Assembly (NCBI GenBank): GCA_020746105.1 | Contig: CM036618.1 | Coordinates: 106,094,622-106,158,621, forward strand | Origin: Trogon surrucura | Taxonomy: Eukaryota > Chordata > Aves > Trogoniformes > Trogonidae | Reading direction: 5' to 3' | DNA length: 64,000 nucleotides | Shown: in pieces, positions 1 to 12,995 of the stretch | Layout: each line of letters starts with the position of its first letter | Position numbering within the stretch: the stretch's first letter is position 1 | Notes under the pieces: model-generated | The model's input: the letters and a program-made list of their open reading frames with translations, nothing else | The model's database searches: none | What the model was told of the DNA's origin: nothing | Position numbers and translations under genes: made by a program

Positions 1-331
1 GTATACAAGTTATCTGAGGGGTAGGTGTCAAGAGGAAGGAGACAATCTCTTCTCAGTGGTTCCCAGTAATAGAACAAGAAATAATGGGCTAAAGTTAGGA
101 CATAGGAAGTTCCACCTCAACATAAGGAGAAATTTCTTTACTGTGAGGGTGACGGAGCCCTGGCACAGGCTGCCCAGAGAGGTTGTGGAGTCTCCTTCTC
201 TGGAGACTTTCAAAACCCGCCTGGATACGTTCCTGCGTGGCCTGCCCTAGGGGATCCTGCTCTGGCAGGGGCGTTGGGCTGGATGATCTCCAGAGGTCCC
301 TTCCAAGCCTGAACATTTTGTGAGTCTATGA
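1..331 (+). mobile_element. CR1 LINE 3' end, truncated by window edge
   Basis: This is the 3' end of a CR1 retrotransposon in plus orientation. The plus-strand translation holds the usual C-terminal reverse-transcriptase tail ([21 protein letters not shown]), followed by the CR1 3'UTR phrase about a ggctggatgatctcc stretch and a terminal tgagtctatg. It lies inside a MARK1 intron and is cut by the window start. Confidence 0.9.
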
Positions 332-2525
332 AACCACTTCGTTTTGGACTTGAGAAGTGAGGTGTGGGGGAACAATCCACTTATTCCCTGGTGTGTGAGC
401 CCGCTGATGTTATGAGTTTCAACCTAATTCTTTTTTTTTCTTTTTCCCCCACTAGTTTTTCTGTTATGACATCATTTATAGTTTTGTAAACAGCTGTTGT
501 ATTAGTGCCTCAGACATCTTTACTTCAAATAGGAGAGTCTGTCTTCTAATGTGAAAGCATCTATTTTGCCTTATAGAAGTTCCTGTGCAGTGTTTAGGAT
601 ACACAGTGAAAAATACTGCATAGTGTTTAAACAGCTTCTTAGGAGCAAGAGTTCCTGTGGAAAAAAACCCAAACAACTCAGTACACGTGAATCATAATTT
701 AAGATTCAAGTGTACATTTTGCTGTTTAAAAGATGCTGTATAAAATACAAAAGGTCTGGCCATTTTTTAGTATAGTAGATGGGCAGCAGGAATTCTAATT
801 GACCTTTGGAATTCTCTGTGCTGATTCACTTCTTGGATACTCTGGGAAGATTGTATGCATTTCTGCTAGGATTATCTTAAAACAAAATAAATGCTGAGGT
901 TCATTTAAGTCTTAATGTTCAGCAGGTTGTGTCTGCAATACATCTGCAGATGCTTGAAGTGTTTTTTTTCAAATTTTATTTAAAGTTGCTGGTTCCCCCC
1001 CCCAATAAAGAGTGTTTGGAATTATGGCTGTGTGGGTTGCATGCAGGAACTTCGAGTCTTCTAAGATTTATCTGAGCTTTCCCAAAACTGTATTGCCCCA
1101 AATCTGATTATTGTCATGTATGCTACAAGTTGATAAGTCAAAACCATTTCTCTGTTTTGTGAGAAGTAATTAAATGGACTGTCTTTGGTATGAAGAGCTA
1201 CTTGCTACTGGCAACTTCAGTATTTGTACATTTTTAGCTCTGTTACTAATTTGGGAACTTTGTGAAAAGCTTTGTGATGGGCACGATTAAGTAATAGGGA
1301 TGGTTCATATTGCAACAGGAGTTAAGGTTGAGCAGCTTACACAGAAAAAAAAAGTCAATGTGTGTTTTAAAACTCAGAAATTTAGAGTGAACAAAGCTAA
1401 CTTAATGTGGATAATTTTAAAATACTTTTGTGTAACTCTGAAGGTAAGGTGATGGTAGGGAAGGCAGGATTTCTGAAACATATTTATTGCCTTCAGTGAT
1501 ACTAACATAACTAGTATAGTAGCATATGCTTCTACTAGTTATACTAGTATAACTAGAGTTTAATTTCAAAACTCGTTACTTAAGTTGTTAATCTTCCTTA
1601 CAAATTGGCTTTGAAACAGTTTATTCAGTAGCCTCTGCAGGGTGATACTAATGCCAAAAAGCTGTAGATGAGGCAGACCTAAACACATAGTAAATATTGC
1701 AGAGCTCATGATGCCTTTGTCCTACAGTACCTAAGCTTATTCTATTTGAAATTTTTGCCGGCATACTTCAGTCGGTAATGTTAGCACTTTGCAAAGCTCT
1801 CCCACCTCAAATTCAATAAGTACTGGGTTGAAAACTGAGAATTGTACATCATGTACTGAAAATAAGTCTTCAGCACCTGATCTATGTTCGGCAGGGGGAG
1901 GAGGAGAATATTTGTGGGTATTTTATCAAGTGTGTGCAAACTGAAATTAGTAACAGAAAGAAAGTCCCATCGGTATTTGTTGCTACAAAACCTATTTGCC
2001 ACTTTACCTGCGTCATAATTTCTGGGCTGACTGATCAGATTGATAATCTTCGCCTTTTTTATCTTGAAAACTCTTTTGGCAGGTGACAACAAACTGTAAG
2101 GCTGGAGCTCTAGTTGGCAACCTAATCTGCACAGGGAAGCCTTTCAACCAGCCAGATAAATGTGTTCTCTGGGATTCCAGTTTGTTCCTCAGATCTCGGA
2201 GACAAATAATTAAGTAATGCAGTATGTCAGAATTGGATAATGATACTCAGGAAAGCAAGTGTCAACAAAGTTAAATTTCTTTACATTTCCTCTTAGCATA
2301 CTCTCAGTGGTACGGTAATGAGATGTGAATGAGCTGTTGGAAAAAAATAGCGGATGATATAAATGTTTCGTGTCAACAGATTAACCTGGTACATTTTGAA
2401 GACATTAAGAGTCTACATAAATGGCTGAAACTCTATTTTGAATTGCTTCCAGTGCTTACATTTTTGTACGACATAATATACAGTAAAAAGTATTTCGTTT
2501 AATTCTAGTCTTCATTTTCTTCTAG
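332..2525 (+). other. MARK1: MARK1 intron, no gene seen
   Basis: AT-rich intronic sequence ending in the pyrimidine-rich acceptor ttcttctag. I find no upstream MARK1 exon here. The only structured element I noticed is a 22-bp perfect palindrome at 1535-1556. Confidence 0.7.
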
Positions 2526-2626
2526 AATAATGTGTTTTCTGGTAGTGGAATGACAAGGAGGAACACTTACGTTTGTGAACGTTCTTCAGATCGCTATTCT
2601 GCAATCCAGAATGGGAAGGACAACAG
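2526..2626 (+). CDS. MARK1: MARK1 internal coding exon (spacer region), first exon in window
   Basis: This exon encodes NNVFSGSGMTRRNTYVCERS and about 13 further residues, matching the linker of MARK1 between the UBA domain and the C-terminal KA1 domain (human: NNVYSGGSMARRNTYVCER). It is flanked by a ttctag acceptor and a gtatgc donor, starts in phase 0 and ends with two bases (AG) of a split codon. MARK1 is a serine/threonine kinase that phosphorylates microtubule-associated proteins such as tau and MAP2. The kinase and UBA exons lie left of the window. The exon is 101 bp; the five MARK1 coding exons here add to 915 bp, exactly 304 codons plus stop, which supports all the boundaries together. 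Confidence 0.93.
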
Positions 2627-4775
2627 GTATGCTTCGGCTTGTCTCGCTTATTAACTTGGGTCCAAGAACCAAGGCATAGAAGCAGCAGGTTATGCGGTTA
2701 ATACCATTGTGAAGGCTATTGTGAAATACATAACATCCAGCTGTGTTTTTATCTCATCTTCCACCGCAGTTTCTGTTTGTGCTGATATCTATAACTAGAT
2801 GTGTAGATCTACCTTTGCCTCTTTTTATGGAACCACGTTTGTTACTAAGAATTGTCTTCCAGCGCGGAGCTAAGTAACTGCTCACAGCTGGAGCGGGCAG
2901 TTCTGCTGCGGAGAACTACAGACGAGTTGCCCTGACAGGGCAGCCTGATCCTTTTATGTGTCTCTGAGTAATCACTCAAAAAGTTGAAATTAAGACTTGT
3001 CAATCCTTTTTGATGTCCTTTTCTTCCCCTAAGTAATACTTTAGTAGAAATGATAACCGGTTTGGATCTGTATGTGGAATAATTGCACTCGTGCTAGCTT
3101 GTTTTCTTAAAAAGTATTGTATTGAACACTGCCACAACTGCCGTTTTTTTAACATATATTCTTTGTTCATCCTTGGTGTTAGTTAACCCCTGTACCTGAC
3201 TGAAAAGTAAAACGTTGGCTTTAACAGAGAGTAATAAAAACTAGGATTTTTTTAGTTTAAAGCAATAGATCTTACTCTAATTTTTTTTCTTAAGTTGTTT
3301 GAACAAAATACTTAAGGTGGAATGAACCAAAAAATCTCTAGCATGAGATACCATAATCTAGTAAACTGATTTGCTTTTGTTTTCTGTCATAGTTTTTGAG
3401 TTTTTAATGATATATTTCATTTTGGAAATAGGAAAGGTATAAGTCTGTTAATCTGTAGTAAAATGATAAGCTATGGAACATGTAAAGTAGAGCTATTTGA
3501 AGTTCTTTACGGAGGTACATTAAAAAGCAGAACACTAATTTTCAGTAATTAATTCCACATTATTAGATGGGTGCTTTCAAAAGCGGCTGTCAGATTGTTT
3601 TTGTGTGTAGTTTTAAAATATTTGCACAAGGTTTGTAACAATCCTTTTTAAAAAATAAAGGTAACATACTTTTTTTTATTTAGATTTAGGGTTAAAATAT
3701 ATACTAAATTTTTTTTTTAGTATCTCAAAGACTTATAAAGTTTCTTTCCATAGATTTAATATGAAAAACACTAATGAGAAGAGATTTTATTTCAAAGTTT
3801 CTTATTCTGCAGTTTAATTTTTTTCTATATTATTGAAAAGGCAGACGACTCTTAAACCCTGTACCTTTCCTGAGTACAATAAATATGCTCAGCTCTTTGA
3901 GCATATTCTGGAAAAATAAGGGGAAGAATTTTCTTTGGAGTTGTGTACTTGCCTGTCCTACAAAACATTATGTTGCAGTCGAATTTGGATTTGGCGTAGC
4001 TGAACATCTTGCGTCATCAGATTATTCGTCTGAAATCTTTACCTCATTGCTACAGATACTATTTAGCTTTGGGACTGTTGTTGCTGATATATTATTAGTG
4101 CAGATTCGTTTATGACTCTAAGAAGCAAAGCAGTAGTTCGGCTTAAGTCATTTTTGTGTTTTAAAAATTAATGACACAGTACTTTTGCTGCTGGTTCCAT
4201 CTCTTCCTTGCCACTTAGGCGAAGCAGAAATAAAAGTACCAGCAGAAGGAACTGTATTTTGAAAGGGTTGGCTCAGCCTAGCAGTGGCTGGGATAGTCCA
4301 GAGGAGAAAAAGTGCGGTCACTTCCAAGTGATAAGGTGACAGCAGTTCCAAATGTTTCAAGTTTTAGGTGTTTAACTGAAAATATGGGTATTCACAAAAG
4401 GGCAGTCTGTTTAATCTTTTTTTTTTTTTAATTTTAGTGTGTTGTACTATTTTCACATATTCTCTGTAGCTTTTCTTCGTTGCTTTGAATAGTGTACGTG
4501 TGTAAGCTTTAATCTTGGAAAGAATGAGAAAGCCTAATTTCACATATATTGTGATTAGATTTATGGGTGAACATAATTTCTCTCAGAATTCGGTAATTCT
4601 TTAGCTGGTTAAGGCAGCCTGGTCAGCCAGTCGTCTGGTGATTTAAACAGCACTTGCGATCTTCCAAAAGAAGAAACTAGTTGTTATTTTCCTGGTTTTC
4701 TGTGAGGTTTTACACTAACCTTTCTTTTTCCCTTCTCGTTTGTCCGTCCCTCCTGCCTCGCTGCCGTGGTAAAAG
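2627..4775 (+). other. MARK1: MARK1 intron
   Basis: AT-rich intron with several homopolymer T runs. No repeat family or gene recognised. Donor gtatgc, acceptor gtaaaag. Confidence 0.75.
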
Positions 4776-4937
4776 CCTAACAGAAATGTCTGCGAGTAGC
4801 ACTTCTTCTGCAGGTTCTGCAGTAGCTTCTGCTGTGTCGACACGGCCTCGACATCAAAAGTCTATGTCTGCCTCCGGTCACCCCATCAAAGTTACGCTGC
4901 CCACCATCAAAGATGGCACCGAAGCTTACCGACCAAG
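4776..4937 (+). CDS. MARK1: MARK1 coding exon (Ser-rich spacer)
   Basis: The exon completes a split AGC serine codon and encodes SLTEMSASSTSSAGSAVASA followed by RPRHQKSMSASGHPIKVTLP and TIKDGTEAYRP. This is nearly identical to human MARK1 (SLTEMSVSSISSAGSSVASA, RPRHQKSMSTSGHPIKVTLP). The acceptor is an unusual aaaag rather than a strong pyrimidine-CAG; a pyrimidine tract sits a little further upstream. It ends on AG before gtaata, so phase is kept. The ATG-started ORF beginning at 4681 runs through the intron and is not the real start. Confidence 0.95.
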
Positions 4938-5715
4938 GTAATAAATTGCTTGTTACTTCTTGAGCGCAGCACGCTTCAAAAATGTTGCCGTCCAGTTCAC
5001 GATACACTCCGATATGTTTTTAACCTGTTTGAAGCTATCACGTTGAGTTCCGTTTCGAAACAGGAGCTTCCTCAAGTAGTGGGGGTATTGCAGATGATTT
5101 AAGCCTGATTTTGCTCATAACGCACGCTGGCATACAGTTGAAGTTCCTTGAGTGCCTCCCTCTGGAAGCTTCTAGAAAACTTTAGTTAAAAACGGAACTA
5201 ATTTAGACAGGACCATACAACACAGGCCACTGTAAATTCAAATGAAATACTGAGACGTTAACCTCTTGCGTTTGTAGATTGCTGGGCTCATTTCTGTCTA
5301 AAAACATGACAGTATAGTTCCTCTTACTATTAACTGCCAAATAGCTGTATGCATTTATTTATGCCAGATGGTTACTTCTTAAAAAATACCTGTTAATTTT
5401 GGTGGATATATTTTTTTTCCAGAAGAGGGCTGGGAACATTTTCAACTCGGAACTTTCCTACCTGTCTCCTATTATCTGTGTATACTTCTTTTTTTTTTAA
5501 CTACTCTTAATGCTTGAGGTAAATTAATTTTTACAAGGAAAACATCTCTTGATTGTTTCTACGTATGAATCATAAAAGCAAATCAGTAGCAATTTCAGGT
5601 TAAAAACGATAAATAAATCCAAAGCGGGGTTTTTTCTCCTGTGAGAAATGGTTGTCGTGTAGGAGGGTTTCCAGCATAGTCTTTCTCTTTATTTACACTT
5701 CTGTTTTCCCAGCAG
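4938..5715 (+). other. MARK1: MARK1 intron ending in a tandem NAGNAG acceptor
   Basis: The intron ends ttttcccagcag. Two AG dinucleotides three bases apart (5711-5712 and 5714-5715) can both serve as acceptors without changing the frame. No repeat seen. Confidence 0.75.
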
Positions 5716-5967
5716 TGCAACTCAAAGAGTGCCTGCTGCTTCCCCGTCTGCTCATAGTATTAGCACTACCACTCCAGACCGAACCCGCTTTCCTCGGGGG
5801 AGTTCAAGTCGAAGCACTTTCCATGGTGAGCAGCTAAGGGAGCGGCGTAATGCCACTTACAATGGACCGCCCGCCTCACCATCCCATGAAACCGGTGCTT
5901 TTGCACATGCTAGAAGAGGGACATCAACTGGTATAATAAGCAAGATAACTTCCAAGTTTGTTCGCAG
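5716..5967 (+). CDS. MARK1: MARK1 coding exon (spacer, basic tail)
   Basis: The exon encodes the sequence from [20 protein letters not shown] through [40 protein letters not shown] and [17 protein letters not shown]. It is almost residue-for-residue human MARK1. It is 252 bp (84 codons), entering and leaving on the same split-codon phase. I chose the distal AG (5715) because it gives the mammalian-like PxATQRV join; the proximal AG would add one serine codon. The donor is gttagt. Confidence 0.95.
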
Positions 5968-8745
5968 GTTAGTACCTCGATTTTTAAGAGAAAAAAAATA
6001 AAAGCCCAGCCTCTAACTAGGGCCGTGATTAAATCATTGAGAATTGCCAGTTAAAGTCTGAAGTAAATGTAAACTTAGTCGGAATGCTGCTTGTTTTGTG
6101 TGTTCCTTGAGAACTTGCCTTGGTTTACTTCTTTGTGTGTATTGTAACCATTATGTTTGACCAGCTATTGTGCTTTTTCTTAAAGGACCACCTCTGCTCA
6201 AAATGTTTCTTGCTTATGCTTTACAGAAATACAAAGATGCTACAATTAAGTTAAAATCAAGTGAACTTAAACAGTGAAAGCAATGACTTAAAAATGAGTT
6301 GTTACTTAATGTTAACAATATTTTACTTTTTTAGTCCTTGCAACAAACTGCACCTACCTATATTTACAACAATTTTATTGCTGTGCTCAGTGGGAGTAGT
6401 TATCAACGAATTACTTCAGGGAATTCTAGAATCTGTGAGTGAATGAGAAGCTTAGAAGCAGGCAGAAGTCAATGTCTGGAAATCCTGATATTTCAGTATT
6501 ATGCAGCCTGTCATACCGTGTTAACCAGCTTCTTCAAATCTAAGTTCAGGGTTCTGAAAAAAGAAAACCTGCAAATCCTGCACCTGTGTGCATTCCTGTG
6601 ATGATGCTAACAGTAATGAAACTGTGTGAAGAGAAGCTGGGAAAGATTTTTCAAATACACTGTATTTTTCAAATACAAGTGACGTTGACTTAGCAGGCAC
6701 GATAGCTTTCCCAAAAGTGGACTTAATTTTTAGTTTGCCCATTTCTAACAGTGATTTTTAATTCTTAAAAGCCTACTTATGGATTTGTCCATACTGCATT
6801 ATTGTCAGTTTCTCAACAGAATTGAAAACCTCTGCTCTTTTTTTCTTTAGAGAATCATGCTGTTACATACTGAATTCTATCATTTGTGTGGTTTGGGTTT
6901 TTGTAAAAAAACAAATAAATTTCAAGCTAGATTAAGCTAGCAGTTGCAAATTTCATTAATTGCTAAGGTCGTATTACAAGGGAAAAGAAGAGAGAAAGCT
7001 AGAAATGCAGTGATGTTCCTCATAAAATTGACTTAACTTAGTGAGCTGATAATGCATCAGTGTATCTAATACTTCCTATGATGACCTAGAAAAGAAAAAT
7101 AAAAAAGAATAGGTGGATGATTTTCTTTTTTCAGAAACCTAACGATACAGGACTATGATTCTCCATAATTGGTATCTCCAGCACTTACATAGTTTGGGGG
7201 AGACAGTTGTCCTCTGGGTTTAAAAAGAAGTTACAGCGAAATTGGTAAACCATGGTGTCAGTGTAGATTTCCAAATGGGAAGAAGGGTATTTTCTGTTAA
7301 GTAACTAACCAGTTTCAAGAGCACAGGCTGTTTGGTTTTGGGGGATTTTGTTACTGTAGCTCATTGTTATTTGCAAGGAATGGTTATTTTGGATTTTTTT
7401 TGAAGAATCAGATCAAAGAACTAGTATTTTCATTATGTTAAAATACAATATCAAAATAATATTTTAAATTGATTTTAGAATTAACATATTGTAAATTGAT
7501 GTCTTTTAAAATGGTCTGTACTATAGCATGTTTTTAGACAATTTCCTAGTGTGTTTTATACTGCTAAATATACATTTTCCTGTAGTGAAGGCCTTATAGG
7601 GCTTTTTGGTTTTGTTGCTGCTGCTAGTGGGTTTTGTTTTGGTTTTTCGGGTTTTTTTTTAACTTTGGGTTGTTGGAGACTTAGTGGCTGGGATTACATG
7701 GGTGGAGGTGGAAGGGGGATTGCTGTTCTCGTTGGATCAGGTAACTGTTGCATGCCTCCTGTTTTACGTAAAGAAATAATGGTTTAAAGCATACTCTGAT
7801 TAGAAGGTGTCATGAAAGACTTTTTAACTGTCTTTTGGCAAAGGTAAATGCCTTTTCTGGTAAGTATGTAAAACTAATGTATAATGAGAATGCTTAATGA
7901 ATGGGGTAATAAGTATTTTGTACTGATGGTTTGTGTCAAATGATACTTCTCTGATGTTAGTTACTGATGTATTTTTGTTTTGAAGGTATTAATTTAATTA
8001 TCTAATTGGAATTGGGTGCTACACACCAATTTACAGCAGCACTAGGAACATACCTAGGTGGCTTATACAATCTATGGATATTTTTCAAGTTGGTTCAGGC
8101 TAAAAAGGCACAACACAAAACAGTTCCTTGGTAACGTACAGCTCTAATTCAACGATACAAAAGATGTTTAACCTCAAGCTCACCAATAATTTTACCAAAG
8201 TCAACGTAACAGCCGATTTGCTTAAAGTTAAGCAGATGTTGAAGTAACTTTTCTGAGCTGGGATCCAAACATTTGGACCACAAACTCTTGGGCACGTCTT
8301 ACCTTTAATCACCTGAGTGTGCTTAAGCAGGGGTGCGTACTTGAGCGCTTTCAGGACTGAGGTCTAAAGGCCTGGACCAGAAGGGTGCAGAGTAGAGCCC
8401 CCCTGGACCACCTTGATCGACTGCTCCTCTGTGCTTGCTGGAATTACATGTGGCCATTGCTCTGTCTGCAGCAGGTTGAGAACAAGGTGTTAATTTTACC
8501 ATCAGGTTTTTTAAATAAGTAAATAAACAATTACATGTTAGAGCTGAAAAAAAGTTGTCATAAAGGGAAATTAAAACTACACTTGTGGAAAAAATACTAT
8601 TAAACAGTATTAGGCTTGACATTATTATACTGGTTTTATTTTACTTTTTTGTTCAGTAGCTATTTAACATTGTTCTAGATGTAGGTTTTCTTAACTTTTA
8701 TTTTTCACCTTTATCATTGAATCTCAACCTTAACTTTGTTTTGAG
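5968..8745 (+). other. MARK1: MARK1 intron
   Basis: A 2.8-kb AT-rich intron with no recognisable repeat or gene. Short ORFs here have no family resemblance. Confidence 0.7.
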
Positions 8746-8790
8746 GGATCCAAGTGAAGGCGAAGCCAGTGGCAGAACTGACACCTCAAG
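8746..8790 (+). CDS. MARK1: MARK1 45-bp cassette exon
   Basis: This 45-bp microexon encodes RDPSEGEASGRTDTS, identical to the 15-residue insert of mammalian MARK1. It is flanked by a tttgag acceptor and a gtgagg donor. Its length is a multiple of three and its phase matches both neighbours, so it can be included or skipped without breaking the frame. Equivalent small exons in MARK-family transcripts are known to be alternatively spliced; whether that happens in this species cannot be seen from DNA. Confidence 0.92.
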
Positions 8791-10883
8791 GTGAGGAGTC
8801 ACTATTAATATTTCGCTCCCAGGTCTTTCGCATCAAGGTTTAAGTGATTTCTTAAAGATATTTCATCAGGATGTAAAGTAGAATAGTGCTTAAGTAATCT
8901 GCATTTCAAAAATGTTTTTTTTTTTATTTGGGGAGGAGGGAGGGTTGGTGAGGTCCTTTATCCCATCACTTGCTTTCTTGCAAAGTATTTAATATAAAAC
9001 TTCATTTAAGTATATTCCTTTGAATAAAGCCCCCTGTAGGAGTTAACTAGTCATTTAGGCACTTAAAATCATGGTTTGGCTTATAAATATTTAATGGTGT
9101 TTACTTTTGGTTTCAGTGGAAAATGTAGCATGTTTTGTTTGTGTCTGTGTATATATACGCGTATACTAAGTTTTTACTATAGTTACGTACTTTCTTCATT
9201 ACTAAATCTGCTGTTTGCCAGAAGTAAACACCTTACAGTCCCTGAGAAATGAATGTCACTTTGCACTGAAAATTAAAATAAGTGACATTCGGACAAAAAG
9301 GGTGGTGACTGCTAAATACTGAACTTGTATGGCATTTGCTGTACGCAAGTCCATAGGTGCTTTGTTAGTAAGAAAACATTCCTTCATATGCTCATTTTCC
9401 AGTATATCTGCTCTTCTGCCATGTTTCAGCATTTGGTCCTGCATTTTCGGTGTGCTTAGCACTGTGCATAACTTTTTATTTTCATGCTCTCTAATGAACA
9501 GGCATTGTAGTTTGCATTCTAAACTGGTCACTCAGAGAAAGTATGGACTTAGTTTTCAAAACAGAAAGCTTTTATTTAAAAAGAACAATCAAACAGCACA
9601 TTCTCAACAGGATACGTAGATAAAATGCCCTTTTCAATTATTAGCAGTTGAATTCTTGATGTGGAAAGGGAAAAGAGATTAATCAGATGTTCAAATGAAG
9701 TGTGAGGTTGCTTTCAGCTCTTGCTTTCATTCTTCAGCTTCCTCTACTTTTTGTCATCCTACAGTGTCTGTTTTGGGCTAAAACTCGTTTGAAATCTTAT
9801 CCCTGCCGTGCTCTCTCTCTTAATATCGATGTGGTTCTCTGGGGATCACGATGAAAGTTAAACTGAAAATGCTTGTTTTGACTCCTCTCTGAATAGCGGC
9901 AGTTTATAAACTTACCAGAATGAGAACAGCACCTTTCCCCAGCGACAGATGGGGAGGCGTCAGGCATCTTAAGTACCTGGGACAAGAACAGAAATAGTTG
10001 GCTGTGGAATTACTTTCAAATAATTAGTGCTGTCTCTCAAAATGCTCTCTACAATGGAATAAGTAATCTATTTGATAAGGAAGGATCAGCGTATTGGAAA
10101 TTTGTAATTAATCCCTTGAAATTTTGTCCAGGTCATTGTATCAACTGAAATATTTGGTGTCTACATGTCACTGTTTCTTGTGTGAAAAAGATGCTGGCTG
10201 TTTACTCAACTGGTTGACAAACAGGCTGTTTACAACCATATTACAGCACAAAATTCTGCTTTATCAGTTAAAATTAAGGTCTTCTTACACAGAGAGAGGT
10301 CAAAAATACATGATAAATGCAAAAGGAGGGAAAGGTGGAAAAGAGGGGAGGGAATTGACTGAAAACTGGTGAATCGCAGGGTGGGATTTCTTCCTCTGCT
10401 GCTTTTACAGTATGATTTATGCTTCAGGATCATGTCCCTCAACTTCGGTTTTGTTGGTGTTATGGCATGCTCCAGATCATGAAATCAGCAGAACTTCAGT
10501 CATGCTTTTTACATAGATTCCACTTTCTTTGGAGCAGTATGGAGTAATGTGTGTCTGCTGCAGTTACCATTGCACATGTTGTTGCCATCAGAACGTTTTG
10601 GAGCAGGGGTTTCCAAACTGGCTTTGCTCGTGTGCCACTACTGGGAGCTGCACCAGCCCTGGTAGCAGCTCCCAGTGCCGTGACGAAGAGCACCCACGTG
10701 CAGGAAAGATGATGCACGGCTGTCCCAACGCTGTCCATCCATCCAGCTCTTCGAATTAGCTTGCGTGTGTCTAGTGGTGCGTCAGTCGCAGTTTAGAAAC
10801 CCCCGTTCAAGAACTGTATTTCTCTTCTATCTCTTGCTTACGCTGCTTTTCTTTTTGACGGCCCTGTATGTCACTTCTTCCAG
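8791..10883 (+). other. MARK1: Last MARK1 intron
   Basis: Single-copy AT-rich intron. Near its 3' end it holds a strong hairpin-forming inverted repeat (10640-10676). No repeat family recognised. Confidence 0.7.
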
Positions 10884-11238
10884 GAGTGCTTCTGGGGAGC
10901 CGAAAGACAGAGAAAAGGAGGACAGCAAAGATTCGAAGCCCCGCTCGTTGCGGTTCACGTGGAGTATGAAGACCACTAGTTCTATGGACCCAAACGATAT
11001 GATGAGAGAGATTCGGAAAGTGTTAGATGCTAATAACTGCGATTACGAACAAAAAGAGAGGTTTTTGCTATTCTGCGTTCACGGCGACGCGCGACAGGAT
11101 AGCCTCGTTCAGTGGGAGATGGAAGTCTGCAAACTGCCCCGATTGTCACTCAATGGAGTTCGTTTCAAGAGAATATCTGGGACCTCTATTGCGTTTAAGA
11201 ACATTGCATCCAAGATAGCAAACGAGCTTAAGCTGTAA
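10884..11238 (+). CDS. MARK1: MARK1 terminal coding exon with KA1 domain
   Basis: The last coding exon begins after ttccag, completes a split AGG arginine codon and ends at TAA. It encodes 117 residues: a charged linker ([18 protein letters not shown]), then the complete kinase-associated KA1 domain, starting near [19 protein letters not shown] and ending at [11 protein letters not shown]. In MARK kinases KA1 binds acidic membrane phospholipids and contributes to autoinhibition. The sequence is practically identical to human, so this is the MARK1 paralogue and not MARK2, 3 or 4. The 157-residue ORF starting at 10765 includes intron sequence at its start. Confidence 0.97.
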
Positions 11239-12995
11239 AGAGAACCTAAATTTTCTGGGATCAGGGAAGATTCATACATGATCTACACTTTGAATGTACT
11301 GGTTACGCCTAATGTGATTGGCCTGTGAAACTCCCCGTGTAGAAATTGCCCTTATTGCAATAAGGTTATACATAGTTATTCAGAATTGTAAAGTTAAATC
11401 CAGTATGACCTATATTAAATAACTGTAGCTAAAGAAGTTATGTTCACATGTACAGGTAAGTATATAGAGCATTCTGTTCATTTTATGTTCATAGAGTTGT
11501 ATAATAAAGAGATGACTGCTTAAATTCAGATCTTGTATAGTTGTCTAGATTTCTGCACAGAAATGTATGTTTGATGCTTTGAGTTGGAAAAGTTCTTTCC
11601 CTATCATTTACATTTTTGGTGGTTTTTATAAGTCTTACCTCTATCATACGTTTTTTTTAAAAAATCTTGTGTCCTCAGTCAAATGCACAAAACTAGTTTT
11701 CACAACTGTAGCATGACCATTTTTAATTATTTAAAGATTGTTCATGGTTTAGACCAAAAGTCGATGAATGATCGGCTTTTGTTCTACATGAGACTGTTCC
11801 TGCTTATCTTTGGCTCTTATCCTTGTTATTGGACGGTGTTTAGTTTATTAAAAAAAAAAAATGCAAACATGTTTACAGTGTTGGCACTTACAGTTTAAAA
11901 ACTCTTGTTCTGCCTTGGGCAAGCTCAGAGCTGTGGGGGAACAGAAACCAGGCGTAAGTGATGTTCTGTCTGCAAATCCCAGTGCTTACTCCCATGGCCC
12001 ATTAACAAATGTAGCACCGAAAGGGAGAACCGTAATTATTTCATTTGAATATCATGGTGTAAAATATCACTTGTTTGCTGCCTTCAGAATACTATAAATT
12101 CCATTTTATGGAACTATGTTAATATTGGGACTGTTTAATAGCACAAGATAATCTGAAGTGTTGACCAGTTATATAAGTTAATAATACCACCTCAGGAATT
12201 AGCTCGGCGTTTGGAACATGTGCCCCCAAAGAGTACATGCAATTCCACATAATATTTTACAGCTAAACATACCTTGTTTATAATGAGAAATTGTTGATTT
12301 ATTCTTTCGTGGTTGTACAGTTTGTTCCCATGTAACCTGTTTGTGTTTAATATTTTACCAGATTTCTTGTATTTATTCCACATCATTATGCCTGTAATGT
12401 GCAGCTTTGTAATTAGGCACCTGCCTACAGAAAAGAAAAAAAAAAAAAGGAACCCACATTTTTTTCCTTCATAATTAATGATTATAAACTATGTAAAACC
12501 ACTAGTACTGGTACATTTTAATACTTGTTATTTTGTACTGAATTAACCATAGAGGTTGGTTGTGCAATGTTATTTAATGTCGTAATTACTGTAATATCAG
12601 CATATGGGCCCCATCTGCACACTCTTGTGAAGAATAGAAAGTTCATTAAGAAATTGTCACTTTAAAAAATAAAAATTAAAAAAAAAGCTGTGGTAAACTC
12701 TGTAACCCTAAGTTAGAAGGCTGTAAGTGTAGTAAATGTGCCATTCTCTGATGGCTTTTTGACCGAGATGGACTTTACATACTGTACTGTGATGTAGCTT
12801 TCCTATGTAACAGTTATGTTCGGAAATGGACGTGTATTGTTGCCTTAGAAAAAGGGTGGTGTTTGGAAAGAAAGAACTGTAGCCCCTTTTTTTTTTCTTT
12901 TTTTTTTTCTATCTGATGTTCATCGAAACAAAATCTGATGCAAGTCATCTTGATTCACTGGTGCACTCTATTAAAACTTACTTGAACAGTTCTCA
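11239..12995 (+). other. MARK1: MARK1 3' UTR (probable extent)
   Basis: AT-rich sequence right after the MARK1 stop codon. Candidate polyadenylation signals are AATAAA at 11503-11508, AATAAA at 12668-12673 and ATTAAA at 12970-12975. Several signals suggest alternative 3' ends. The distal end is an inference; no transcript evidence is available. Confidence 0.55.
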
